A stretch of 64,000 nucleotides of DNA from NCBI RefSeq assembly GCF_001423185.1, contig NZ_LMOB01000001.1:1595889-1659888 (forward strand). Reading direction: 5' to 3'. Both the position numbers and the translations under genes were made by a program. This document shows positions 41,807 to 50,001 of this stretch, one piece after another. Within the stretch, counting starts at the first letter, position 1. The number at the start of each line of letters is the position of its first letter. Source of the stretch: Plantibacter sp. Leaf314 (GTDB lineage Bacteria; Actinomycetota; Actinomycetes; Actinomycetales; Microbacteriaceae). Below the pieces are notes generated by a model. That model had not been told where the DNA came from. It saw only the letters and a program-made list of their open reading frames with translations, and ran no database searches.

Positions 41807-41828
41807 GGTCCCTGAGCCTGTCGAAGGG
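41807..41828 (-). repeat. Interspersed 22-base repeat, copy D
   Basis: GGTCCCTGAGCCTGTCGAAGGG on the plus strand, identical to copy C and complementary to copies A and B. It lies between the aldehyde dehydrogenase and SDR genes. Confidence 0.85.
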
Positions 41829-41851
41829 CGGGCAGACAGAAAGAGCACCAC

Positions 41852-42640
41852 ATGACCATCACCCCCATCGACCTCACGCAGCGGCTCGCCGGGAAGGTCG
41901 CCGTCATCACGGGCGGCGCGAGCGGCATCGGCCTCGCCACCGCCAAGCGCTTCGCCGCGGAGGGCGCGGTCGTCGTCATCGGCGACCTCGACCCCACCAG
42001 CGGACAGGCGGCCGCCGAGCTCGTCGGCGGGCTCTTCGTCCAGGTCGACGTGACCGACCAGGCGCAGGTCGACCACCTCTTCGACACCGCCGCCGACACC
42101 TACGGCTCCGTCGACATCGCCTTCAACAACGCGGGCATCTCGCCGCCGGACGACGACTCCATCGAGACGACCGAGCTGCCGGCCTGGGAACGGGTGCAGG
42201 ACGTCAACCTGAAGTCGGTCTACCTGTGCTCGCGCGCGGCGATCCGCCACATGGTGCGGCAGGGCAAGGGCTCGATCATCAACACGGCCTCGTTCGTCGC
42301 CGTGCTGGGCTCGGCGACCTCGCAGATCTCGTACACCGCCTCGAAGGGTGGCGTCCTCGCGATGAGCCGCGAGCTCGGCGTCCAGTTCGCCAGGCAGGGC
42401 ATCCGGGTGAACGCGCTCTGCCCCGGCCCCGTGAACACCGCGCTGCTGCAGGAGCTCTTCGCGAAGGACCCGGTCCGCGCGCAACGGCGACTGGTCCACA
42501 TCCCGATCGGCCGGTTCGCGGAGCCCGAGGAGCTCGCCGCCTCCGTCGCCTTCCTCGCCAGCGACGACTCGTCCTTCATCACCGGCTCGACCTTCCTCGT
42601 CGACGGCGGCATCTCCTCGGCCTACGTCACCCCGGAATGA
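41852..42640 (+). CDS. Short-chain dehydrogenase (classical SDR)
   Basis: 262 residues. TGGASGIG cofactor loop (about 20-27), NNAG, catalytic YTASK, and the CPGPVNTALL and FLASDDSSFITGSTFLVDGG ending of 3-ketoacyl-reductase-like SDRs. An acidic residue at the end of the second strand (GDLDP) indicates NAD. In this cluster it takes the place of the amine oxidase found in putrescine clusters and could oxidise the hydroxyl group of a gamma-glutamyl amino-alcohol; that assignment is inference. RBS GAAAGAG lies before the ATG. Confidence 0.87.
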   Translation: MTITPIDLTQRLAGKVAVITGGASGIGLATAKRFAAEGAVVVIGDLDPTSGQAAAELVGGLFVQVDVTDQAQVDHLFDTAADTYGSVDIAFNNAGISPPDDDSIETTELPAWERVQDVNLKSVYLCSRAAIRHMVRQGKGSIINTASFVAVLGSATSQISYTASKGGVLAMSRELGVQFARQGIRVNALCPGPVNTALLQELFAKDPVRAQRRLVHIPIGRFAEPEELAASVAFLASDDSSFITGSTFLVDGGISSAYVTPE

Positions 42641-42680
42641 GCTGACGACGTGCCCGGGCGGGGCGGCGACTCGCGGGAAA

Positions 42681-42686
42681 TAGACT
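42681..42686 (+). promoter_or_regulatory. Leaderless promoter -10 (TAGACT) of the FCD regulator gene
   Basis: TAGACT ends six bases before the ATG at 42693, so the regulator has its own promoter as well as possible read-through from the SDR gene. Confidence 0.55.
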
Positions 42687-42692
42687 GATCCG

Positions 42693-43457
42693 ATGAGCGA
42701 GACGCGCAAGGGGGACGACGGCACCGAGGTGCTGAGCGCGGAACTCCTCCTGCGCCCGGGCCGGGCCGGCAACGCGTTCGAGGAGACCGTGCAGCGGCTC
42801 CTACAGTCGATCCGCCTCGGGCTCATCGAACCCGGTGGGCGCCTGCCCGCCGAACGCGACCTCGCCGCCATGCAGGGGGTCAGTCGTGACACCGTCCGGG
42901 ACGCGATCGCCGCGCTCACCGAGGCGGGCTACCTCACCTCGCGCCGTGGACGCTACGGCGGCACCTTCGTCATGGACGAGCTGCCCGACGACGACCCCGT
43001 CGGCGGGCGCGGAACCGACGAGGGTGCACGCGTCGCAGTCTCGGCCGCCCGGATCGAGGACACCCTCGTCCTCCGCAGCATCCTCGAGGTCGGGGCTGCC
43101 CGCGAGGCTGCGCAGTGCAAGCTCTCGGGCGTCGACCGCGAACGCCTCTGGCAGGCGCTCGGCGAGTGCCGCGACGCCGCCCCGGCCGACTACCGCCGCC
43201 ACGACTCCCGACTGCACCTGCTCATCGCCGAGCTCGTCGGTGCGCCGAGCCTGCTGCCGCTCGTGGCCGAGTCACGCATGCGCGTCAACGAACTGCTGAA
43301 CGGGATCCCGCTGCTGGCCGTGAACATCGCCCACTCCGACGAGCAGCACGAGCGCATCGTCAAGGCGATCCTGCGCGGACATCCCGACGAGGCCGCTCAG
43401 GCCATGGCCGAGCACGTCGCCGGGTCCGAAGCACTGCTCCGCGGCTTCCTCGCCTGA
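42693..43457 (+). CDS. FadR-type GntR regulator with FCD domain
   Basis: 254 residues. Winged helix (LPAERDLAAMQGVSRDTVRDAIAALTEAGYLTSRRGRYGGTFV) and an FCD ligand domain with the typical metal-site residues spread over RHDSRLHLLIAEL, ESRMRVNELL and HSDEQHERIVKAI. It closes the amine-utilisation cluster, so it most likely senses a pathway intermediate and controls the permease/ligase promoters. Its stop codon lies in a 22-base tandem duplication. Confidence 0.87.
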   Translation: MSETRKGDDGTEVLSAELLLRPGRAGNAFEETVQRLLQSIRLGLIEPGGRLPAERDLAAMQGVSRDTVRDAIAALTEAGYLTSRRGRYGGTFVMDELPDDDPVGGRGTDEGARVAVSAARIEDTLVLRSILEVGAAREAAQCKLSGVDRERLWQALGECRDAAPADYRRHDSRLHLLIAELVGAPSLLPLVAESRMRVNELLNGIPLLAVNIAHSDEQHERIVKAILRGHPDEAAQAMAEHVAGSEALLRGFLA

Positions 43458-43496
43458 CCGGAGGACGGACCTTGCCTGACCGGCGGGCGGACATGG
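43453..43496. repeat. 22-base tandem duplication over a stop codon
   Basis: Two copies of CCTGACCGGNGGNCGGAC (at 43453 and 43475, period 22 bases, two differences). The TGA stop of the FCD regulator gene is in the first copy and a second TGA with the same context in the other. Confidence 0.6.
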
Positions 43497-43498
43497 AA

Positions 43499-43530
43499 CG
43501 ACCTCCCGGCGACGGATCGCGAGGAGGTCG
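43499..43530. terminator. Terminator between the FCD regulator and the 40-residue protein gene
   Basis: CGACCTCC pairs with GGAGGTCG over a 16-base loop between two convergent genes. Confidence 0.5.
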
Positions 43531-43562
43531 GATGCGCCGGACGTGCCGGCGGGTGCGAGGTC

Positions 43563-43685
43563 TCAGATGGACTTCGGGTAGGTGCGGGCCGGGATGGCAC
43601 GGTAGCCGTCGCGCTTGACGACGACGACGGAACCGACGGCTGCACTGGCAGCGAGGAGGGCGATGATGCCGAGGTAGATGGTCAT
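43563..43685 (-). CDS. 40-residue membrane protein
   Basis: A complete short gene on the minus strand, ATG at 43685 and TGA at 43563. The protein is one membrane helix (IYLGIIALLAASAAVGSVVVV) and a short basic tail (KRDGYRAIPARTYPKSI). Its stop is close to a terminator and its start faces the LysR gene 71 bases away with a palindrome between, an arrangement typical of a regulator and its target. No family recognised; likely modulates a membrane partner. Ordinary codon use for this DNA. Confidence 0.65.
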   Translation of the reverse strand: MTIYLGIIALLAASAAVGSVVVVKRDGYRAIPARTYPKSI

Positions 43686-43730
43686 GCTTCTATGAAACGC
43701 CCGATTCTGATGAAGGACAAGCTCACAATA

Positions 43731-43747
43731 CTGCCGATACTCGGTAG
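43731..43747. promoter_or_regulatory. LysR-type binding site candidate
   Basis: CTGCCGA-TAC-TCGGTAG, a near-perfect 17-base inverted repeat between the 40-residue protein gene and the LysR gene. It overlaps the TAGCCT -10 element (43745-43750) of the LysR gene, which lies six bases before the ATG and implies a leaderless mRNA. Confidence 0.5.
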
Positions 43748-43756
43748 CCTCGCTAC

Positions 43757-44707
43757 ATGGACGTGCGCCGACTCGATCTCCTCCGCGAACTCGCCGACCG
43801 CGGCACCGTGCACGCGGTCGCCGCGGCGACCCACCGGACGCCGTCGGCGGTCTCCCAGCAGCTCAAGGTGCTCGAGCGCGAGGCCAGCCTCCCTCTCACC
43901 GAGCGCCGCGGCCGCGGCCTCGTCCTGACCGATGCCGGCCGGGCGCTCGCCGCGAGTGCCACGGATGTCGCCGTCGCGATCGAGCGCGCGACGAGCGTGT
44001 GGGACGAATACCGCAACCACCCGACCGGCACGGTCACGCTCGCGACGTTCCCGACCTTCGGGCAGATGGTGGTCCCGGCGGCACTCCGCGCGCTCGAAGC
44101 CGTTCCCGGCCTGCGGGTCGAGGTGAGCGACCGCGACCCGGACCTGGAGGACTTCCCCGACCTCGCCGCCGACTTCGACATCGTCATCGCGCAGGCGATC
44201 AGCGGTGAGCGCACCTGGGTGCGTCGCGGCCTCCGGATCACGCAGCTGCTCGCCGAGCCCCTGGACGTCGTCCTGCCGGTCGGGCACCGGCTCAGCGGCC
44301 AGACGGTGCTGACGCCGGCGGACCTCGCGGACGAGTCCTGGATCGGCGTCCCGGTCGGCTACCCGCTCGACCGCCTGCTCCGCAGCATCGAGGCGGAGTC
44401 GGGTGCGGAGCTGCGCGTCGTGCAGCGGGTGAGCGACAACCGCATCGCGGAGGCGATGGTGGCGGCTGGACTCGGCATCGGGCTCCTCCCGCGGTTCACG
44501 GCGAGTGGTCCGGAGCGGGGCATCGTCCTCCGGCCGCTCGCCGGGCTCGACGCGACCCGGCGGATCGTCGCGCTGTCCCGCCCCGACCGCGCCGAGCGGC
44601 TCGCCGTGCGGACGGTCCTCGAGGCGATCCGCACCGAGGCGCGCTCGGTGGCCGCCTCGCACACCGCACCGAAGCCCGAGGAGCTCACCACCCCGCGCTG
44701 GGTGTGA
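43757..44707 (+). CDS. LysR-family transcriptional regulator
   Basis: 316 residues. N-terminal winged HTH (RRLDLLRELADRGTVHAVAAATHRTPSAVSQQLKVLER), then the periplasmic-binding-like effector domain from about residue 90 (GTVTLATFPTFGQMVVPAALRAL and the PLDVVLPVGHRL, DLADESWIGVPV, MVAAGLGIGLLPRF segments). ATG at 43757 with no ribosome site. Faces the 40-residue membrane protein gene. Effector unknown. Confidence 0.88.
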   Translation: MDVRRLDLLRELADRGTVHAVAAATHRTPSAVSQQLKVLEREASLPLTERRGRGLVLTDAGRALAASATDVAVAIERATSVWDEYRNHPTGTVTLATFPTFGQMVVPAALRALEAVPGLRVEVSDRDPDLEDFPDLAADFDIVIAQAISGERTWVRRGLRITQLLAEPLDVVLPVGHRLSGQTVLTPADLADESWIGVPVGYPLDRLLRSIEAESGAELRVVQRVSDNRIAEAMVAAGLGIGLLPRFTASGPERGIVLRPLAGLDATRRIVALSRPDRAERLAVRTVLEAIRTEARSVAASHTAPKPEELTTPRWV

Positions 44708-44722
44708 CCGTCCGGGCCGTGC

Positions 44723-45421
44723 TCAGTCGTCGGACGACGTCGCGGCGCTCCGCTCCCGGCGGTAGCGCTGCACGCCCTTCCAGATCGTGAAGCCGAGGGC
44801 GATGACGACACCGGCGATCACGACCTTCTGCAGGATGCCCGCGTACTCCTCGACGATGTGCCACTGCTCTCCGAGGAAGAACCCGGCGAGCACGAAGATG
44901 GTGTTCCAGATGCCACTGCCGGCCAGGGTCAGGAGGGCGAAGCGCAGGACCGGCATCCGTTCGACGCCCGCGGGGATGGAGATGAGGCTCCGGAAGATCG
45001 GCAGCATGCGCCCGAAGAACACCGCCTTCGAGCCGTGCTTCTGGAACCAGGCCTCCACCCGGTCGACGTCCTCGACGTGGACGAGGGGGACGCGCGCGAC
45101 GAGGCGACGCATGCGGTCCCGCCCGAGGACGGCGCCGATCGCGTAGAGGGCGAGCGCTCCGACCACCGAGCCCGCGGTCGTCCAGACGAGGACTTCGACG
45201 AGACCGAGTTTGCCCTGGCTGGCGGCGAATCCGGCGAGCGGCAGGATGATCTCGCTCGGCAGCGGGGGGAACAGGTTCTCGAGCGCGATCGCGAGCGCGG
45301 CGCCCGGACCGCCGAGGGTCTCCATGAGTCCGACCGCCCATTCGGCGACGCCTCCGAGGGCGCTGTCGCCTCCGGTCGAGGCGGTGGACAGGCTGATCGT
45401 GGCGGCGGTGGACGTCGTCAT
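44723..45421 (-). CDS. DedA/SNARE-associated family membrane protein
   Basis: 232 residues. The family's characteristic segments are present: ALENLFPPLPSEIILPLAGFAA in the first part and the FFGRMLPIFRSLISIPAGVERM loop with its arginine and glycine, with about four or five helices. DedA proteins act in lipid transport across the membrane (undecaprenyl phosphate or phosphatidylethanolamine flipping). Start at 45421 is favoured by TAGCGT seven bases upstream; a GTG seven codons earlier is possible. Confidence 0.88.
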   Translation of the reverse strand: MTTSTAATISLSTASTGGDSALGGVAEWAVGLMETLGGPGAALAIALENLFPPLPSEIILPLAGFAASQGKLGLVEVLVWTTAGSVVGALALYAIGAVLGRDRMRRLVARVPLVHVEDVDRVEAWFQKHGSKAVFFGRMLPIFRSLISIPAGVERMPVLRFALLTLAGSGIWNTIFVLAGFFLGEQWHIVEEYAGILQKVVIAGVVIALGFTIWKGVQRYRRERSAATSSDD

Positions 45422-45428
45422 CCCACCG

Positions 45429-45434
45429 ACGCTA
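45429..45434 (-). promoter_or_regulatory. Leaderless promoter -10 (TAGCGT) of the DedA gene
   Basis: On the minus strand TAGCGT lies seven bases before the ATG at 45421. Confidence 0.45.
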
Positions 45435-45580
45435 CGCGACACCTGGTCGCCATCCCTGGGAACCTCCGCTCAATCGCCCACCTGTCGGTTCCACCGGACC
45501 GGCCCGTTCTCAGGACCTCGCCGGCGTGGCGGACCCTGCCACGGGCGACACGCCCAGGGTCTCCTGAGAAAGGAAACCGA

Positions 45581-45586
45581 TAGCGT
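45581..45586 (+). promoter_or_regulatory. Leaderless promoter -10 (TAGCGT) of exonuclease III
   Basis: TAGCGT ends six bases before the ATG at 45593. The bases before it include GAAAGGAAA but too far for a ribosome site. Confidence 0.45.
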
Positions 45587-45592
45587 TGGGGC

Positions 45593-46468
45593 ATGCGCAT
45601 CGCCACCTGGAACGTCAACTCGATCCGTACCCGCGTCGGCCGCGTGGTCGACTGGCTCGTCCGCGAGGACGTCGACGTCCTCGCGATGCAAGAGCTCAAG
45701 TGCAAGCCCGAGCAGTTCCCGATGGAGGCCTTCACCAAGGCCGGCTACCAGGTGGAGCTGCACGGACTCAGCCAGTGGAACGGCGTCGGCATCGCCAGCC
45801 GCCTCCCGATGGAGGACGTGCAGATCGGGTTCCCCGACATGCCCGGCTTCGGCAAGCCACCGGCGAGCCTCGCCCTCGACGGCCCTGGCTTCGACGCCGA
45901 CGGACTCCCACTCGAAGCGCGCGCGATCGGGGCCACCGTCGACGGCGTCCGTCTCTGGAGTCTGTACGTCCCGAACGGGCGCGCAGTCGGCGATCCCCAC
46001 TACGACTACAAGCTGCGCTGGCTCGCCGCCCTCGAGGCCGACACCCGCACCTGGCTCGCCGAGAACCCCGAGCTGCCCCTGGCCCTCATGGGCGACTGGA
46101 ACGTCGCACCGCTCGACTCCGACGTCGGCGACCCGAGCTTCGGGCCCGGCTCCACACACATCACCGCACCCGAACGGGCCGCCCTCGCCGCCTTCGTCGA
46201 CGCCGGCCTGCAGGACACCGTTCGGCCGTTCGTCCCCGAGGGGTACACCTTCTGGGACTACAAGCAGCTCCGGTTCCCGCGGAACGAGGGTCTCCGGATC
46301 GACTTCATCTACGGCTCGCAGGCCTTCGCAGACCACGTCGTCGAAGCGTCGATCCACCGCAACGAGCGCAAGGGCGACAGCCCGAGCGACCACGTGCCCG
46401 TCGTCGTCGACCTCGACTTCTCGCTCACCGACGAGGAGAACGACGACGCACCGATGATCTTCGGCTGA
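45593..46468 (+). CDS. xthA: Exodeoxyribonuclease III / AP endonuclease
   Basis: 291 residues. All catalytic motifs of the family are visible: TWNVNSIRTR, LAMQELKC (metal Glu), YVPNGRAVG with the substrate Tyr, MGDWNVAPLDSDV (Asp and Asn), FWDYKQLRFPRNEGLRIDFI, and SDHVPVVVD (catalytic Asp-His). It cuts at abasic sites and trims 3' ends in DNA repair. No neighbour is functionally linked. Confidence 0.93.
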   Translation: MRIATWNVNSIRTRVGRVVDWLVREDVDVLAMQELKCKPEQFPMEAFTKAGYQVELHGLSQWNGVGIASRLPMEDVQIGFPDMPGFGKPPASLALDGPGFDADGLPLEARAIGATVDGVRLWSLYVPNGRAVGDPHYDYKLRWLAALEADTRTWLAENPELPLALMGDWNVAPLDSDVGDPSFGPGSTHITAPERAALAAFVDAGLQDTVRPFVPEGYTFWDYKQLRFPRNEGLRIDFIYGSQAFADHVVEASIHRNERKGDSPSDHVPVVVDLDFSLTDEENDDAPMIFG

Positions 46469-46502
46469 GCCACCCTCGGCTGAGCGACCGCGACCCGACG
46501 GG

Positions 46503-48086
46503 TCAGTCGACCATGACCCGGCGACGCCGGGTGAGGACGAGCGCCAACGCCCCGAGGCCGACCACGCCGGCGCCGATCACCGCCGGCAGCGCCGCGGCGA
46601 CACCGGTGTCGGGCAACCGGGGCGCGGCACCCGCGGCCGGCTCGGCCATGACGACGCCGTCCGCGACCGTGACCTGACGCTGCAGGCTGTTCAGCCCCGT
46701 CGCCGGATCCCAGGTGCCGACGTTCGCCGTCTGCACCGCGTACCGGGAGTCGGCCGCGATCGTCTCGTGCGTGGCCGGGAGGGCGAGGGCGGTGTCGTAC
46801 CGGCCGGCCGGCACGTCGGCGAGCGACGCCTGCAGCGTCACCGGCTCGCCGGCGGCCCAGGTGCGGGCATCAGAACCGAAGGGCACCTGCACGGCGCGCT
46901 CGGCGTTCGACAGGACGAGGTACGCGGGACGGCTGTTGTAGGGCGCGGCCCAACCGTCGTTGCGGATCGTGAGCGACAGGGTGCCCTCGGCGACCGAACT
47001 CCCCGTCATGACGAACCGGTACCCGAGACGCTTCGCGGTCGTGTCGAGGTTCTCCTGGCCCCACGACTGCAGGACGTCCTGCAGGTAGTCCCAGTTGAGG
47101 TAGCTGAAGTTGTACCGCTCCATCTCCGCCGAGGCGGTCTCCCACTCGGAGCGCGGCGGGTTCACGTTGCAGGTCTCGCCGCCGACGGGCACCCAGTCGC
47201 TCTCCTGGGCGAGGTAGTCCTGGTCGAGGGTCAGCGGGTCGGAGAGGTAGGTGCCCCAGTCGTCGGGCGCGGCGAGGAAGCAGTCGTTGTGGTGACCGAT
47301 GCGCGCGATGGCGCTGCCGTCGAACGCCTGCGCCTCGGTGATCGCCCCCTCGGTGCCGCTCGGGACCCCCAGGATGTTCTGTTTCATGCTCATCGTCCGC
47401 ACCTGGATGGACCGGTCGGCCGGAACCGCCTCGAGCAGTGCGTCGACGACGGCACGCCGCTTCGCCCAGTCCTCGGCCGTGAGCACGCCCGGGTTCGCCG
47501 GATCGGCCGCGAAGTGGTCGGTGTAGTAGCCCTCACCCCAGAGCCCGACGAAGCCGGCCTGGACGACGGAGATGACGTCGGCGTTGTCCTGGAAGATCGG
47601 CGTCAGCTGCTCGATGTGCCCGAGCACGATGTCGAGCGGTGCGTCACCGTAGGGCGGCGTGTAGGGCCAGTCCCCGCCGGCCAGGTAGGCGAAGCGCGGG
47701 ATGATCGAGATGCCCGCCTCGCGGGCGGCGTCGAAGTCCGCCTGGACGAGCGCGAGCCAGGCCGGGTCGAGCGTCGGCTCGGCGACGAACCGCTCCAGGT
47801 AGAACACGCGGACGAGCTCGGTGATGCCCTCCTCGCGGTAGGCGGCGAGCGTCGGGACGTCGAGCGGCGTGTAGCCCGGGCCGCCGGCCGTCCCCTCCGG
47901 GTAGTAGTGGGTGTTGTTCGTGTGGTCGAAGCCGCGCTCCGGGTTCGCGATGATCGCGTCACTCGGCTCGTAGACGACGGTGTCGGCGGGTGTCGGGGCG
48001 GGCGCCTGCGCCGCTGCACTCAGCGGGGTGGCCACGGCGAGCCCGCAGGCGGCGAGGACGGCGAGGAGACGGAGACGACGGTTCAC
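46503..48086 (-). CDS. Secreted DUF4832 protein with LPDTG cell-wall anchor
   Basis: 527 residues. GTG start with GGAG six bases upstream; signal peptide ends near AQA (residue 28). The middle part contains DUF4874/DUF4832-like segments (ANPERGFDHTNNTHYYPEG, ELVRVFYLERFV, SIIPRFAYLAGGDWPY, SVVQAGFVGLWGEGYY, NFSYLNWDYLQDVLQSWG), as in proteins linked to glycan handling, with an Ig-like ending. It closes with LPDTG at about 491, a helix and RRRR, a sortase-A-type sorting signal. The partner substrate is unknown. Confidence 0.85.
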   Translation of the reverse strand: MNRRLRLLAVLAACGLAVATPLSAAAQAPAPTPADTVVYEPSDAIIANPERGFDHTNNTHYYPEGTAGGPGYTPLDVPTLAAYREEGITELVRVFYLERFVAEPTLDPAWLALVQADFDAAREAGISIIPRFAYLAGGDWPYTPPYGDAPLDIVLGHIEQLTPIFQDNADVISVVQAGFVGLWGEGYYTDHFAADPANPGVLTAEDWAKRRAVVDALLEAVPADRSIQVRTMSMKQNILGVPSGTEGAITEAQAFDGSAIARIGHHNDCFLAAPDDWGTYLSDPLTLDQDYLAQESDWVPVGGETCNVNPPRSEWETASAEMERYNFSYLNWDYLQDVLQSWGQENLDTTAKRLGYRFVMTGSSVAEGTLSLTIRNDGWAAPYNSRPAYLVLSNAERAVQVPFGSDARTWAAGEPVTLQASLADVPAGRYDTALALPATHETIAADSRYAVQTANVGTWDPATGLNSLQRQVTVADGVVMAEPAAGAAPRLPDTGVAAALPAVIGAGVVGLGALALVLTRRRRVMVD

Positions 48087-48183
48087 AGGAACTCCAACGG
48101 GATCCGGTGGTGCACGGAAGAGGTTGCCCACATCCTGCAGAACCGGATCCCGTCGTGCAAGGGAATGCTCGGAACCGGCTCCA

Positions 48184-48193
48184 AGTGATCACT
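48184..48193. promoter_or_regulatory. AGTGATCACT palindrome upstream of the LPDTG protein gene
   Basis: A perfect ten-base palindrome about 100 bases before the GTG, in the gap between the two minus-strand genes. No matching regulator is evident. Confidence 0.3.
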
Positions 48194-48246
48194 ATCGCTT
48201 AGCGCTTCACCGCGGATCGCCGACCGACCCTCGCTCGTGCATGCCC

Positions 48247-49839
48247 CTAGGAGCGTGGTGCGCCACCGCGCTTCCGCTTGTTGGCGTCGATCGCAGGCCG
48301 CTCGGCGACCACGGGCCAGGTGCCCGTGTGCCCCTCCCGGGCCTTCGCCGCCGCCAGGATCCTCGGCTTCGCGGCGAACCACCCGACGATGAGCATCGGG
48401 ATGAGGATGATGAGGGAGGCGAGCACCCACCGCCCGGTCTCCGAGAAGCCCATCGTGACGAGGACGAACGCCAGGAAGGCCAGCGTCAGGTAGGACGTGA
48501 ACGGCGCGCCGAACAAGCGGAACGACGGCCGCTCGACCTTGCCCTGCTTCGCCCACCGCTGCAACTGGATCTGGCAGAGGATGATCGTCGCCCAGCCGCC
48601 GATGATGCCGATGGCCGAGATCTCGAGCACGATCTCGAACGCCTTCGACGGGTACAGGGCGTTCAGGAGGACGCCGAGCAGCGTGAGCGCCGCCGTCAGC
48701 AGGATGCCGCCGAACGGTACGCCGTTCTTGCTCATCTTCCCGGTGAACGCGGGCGCGGAGCCGTTGACGGCCATCGAGCGGAGGATACGACCGGTGGAGT
48801 AGAGGCCGGCGTTGAGGCTCGACAGGGCCGCCGTGAGGACGACGAAGTTCATGACCGAGGCCGAGATCGCGCCGGCCTGCTCGGAACCGATGTGCGAGAA
48901 GAAGGTGACGAACGGGCTCTCACCGGCCTGGTAGGCGGTGTACGGCAGGAGGAGCGACAGCAGCAGGACGGATCCGACGTAGAAGATCGCGATGCGGAAG
49001 ATGACCGTGTTGACGGCCTTCGGCATGATCTTCTTCGGCTCGGCCGTCTCGCCCGCGGCGGTCCCGACGAGCTCGATCGCGGCGTACGCGAACACCACCC
49101 CGGAGATCGCGATCATCGGCGCGAACGCCCCGACGGGGAAGAGCCCGCCGTTGTCGCCGATCACCGAGAAGCCGACGGCACCGATGTCGGTGCGACCGCC
49201 GAAGACGATGAAGCAGACGCCCACGATGAGGAAGACGACGAGCGCCGACACCTTGATGAGCGCGAACCAGAACTCCATCTCACCGAACAGCTTCACGGAG
49301 ACGAGGTTGAGCGCGAGCACGATGACGAGGGCTCCGAGCGCGAACACCCACTGCGGGAAGTCCTCGAGCTCCTTCCACCCGAAGAGCTTGCCGAAGGTCT
49401 TGATGTAGAGCGCGGCGGCGGTGACGTCGACGATCGAGGTCATGGCCCAGTTGAGGAAGTACAACCAGCCGGCGCCGAACGCCATCTTCTCGCCGTAGAA
49501 CTCCCGGGCGTAGGAGATGAACGAGCCGGACGACGGGCGGTGCAGGACGAGCTCACCGAGCGCGCGCAGGATGAGGAACGCGAAGAAGCCGCAGAGTGCG
49601 TAGACGAGGATGAGCGCGGGGCCCGAGCTGTTCAGCCGACCACCGGCTCCGAGGAAGAGTCCCGTACCGATCGCACCACCGATGGCGATCATCTGGATCT
49701 GGCGCGGCTTGAGCGTCTTGTGGTACCCCTGCTCCTCGCTCGAGAAGTCCTGGACAGCGAGCATCTCGTCGCCGATCGTCTCGCGGGATTCGGCCCGATC
49801 GCCTGCGCGTTCGTGCCTGGGTGTCGTGCCGTCGGTCAT
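48247..49839 (-). CDS. Amino-acid permease, AAT/APC family
   Basis: 530 residues with about twelve helices. [35 protein letters not shown] at the start, [22 protein letters not shown] and [22 protein letters not shown] in the middle are typical of gram-positive amino-acid permeases of the AnsP/GabP/CycA type. The N-terminus has a 40-residue hydrophilic tail. GAGGAG before the ATG at 49839. Imports an amino acid with protons; asparagine-type permeases have the closest general pattern but the substrate is not proven. Confidence 0.87.
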   Translation of the reverse strand: MTDGTTPRHERAGDRAESRETIGDEMLAVQDFSSEEQGYHKTLKPRQIQMIAIGGAIGTGLFLGAGGRLNSSGPALILVYALCGFFAFLILRALGELVLHRPSSGSFISYAREFYGEKMAFGAGWLYFLNWAMTSIVDVTAAALYIKTFGKLFGWKELEDFPQWVFALGALVIVLALNLVSVKLFGEMEFWFALIKVSALVVFLIVGVCFIVFGGRTDIGAVGFSVIGDNGGLFPVGAFAPMIAISGVVFAYAAIELVGTAAGETAEPKKIMPKAVNTVIFRIAIFYVGSVLLLSLLLPYTAYQAGESPFVTFFSHIGSEQAGAISASVMNFVVLTAALSSLNAGLYSTGRILRSMAVNGSAPAFTGKMSKNGVPFGGILLTAALTLLGVLLNALYPSKAFEIVLEISAIGIIGGWATIILCQIQLQRWAKQGKVERPSFRLFGAPFTSYLTLAFLAFVLVTMGFSETGRWVLASLIILIPMLIVGWFAAKPRILAAAKAREGHTGTWPVVAERPAIDANKRKRGGAPRS

Positions 49840-50001
49840 GTCGTTCTCCTCGAATCACGGGCCGTTCGGGCTGCCGCCCATCGAGACGTCGGCTGGTATA
49901 TCTCGAAGGCGCCCGCCCCACGTTAGTCGGGAACGTTCGCTTTTTTCGGCCACAGGTGTCCGTTCTTCTGAGGACATCGGATGGCGCGCGGCGCCGCTCG
50001 A

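Noticed and set aside
49930..49946. GGAACGTTCG as an SOS box, with the following T-run as a terminator.
   Set aside because: Actinobacterial LexA sites need four bases between GAAC and GTTC, and the T-run does not follow a stem in the direction of the adjacent gene.
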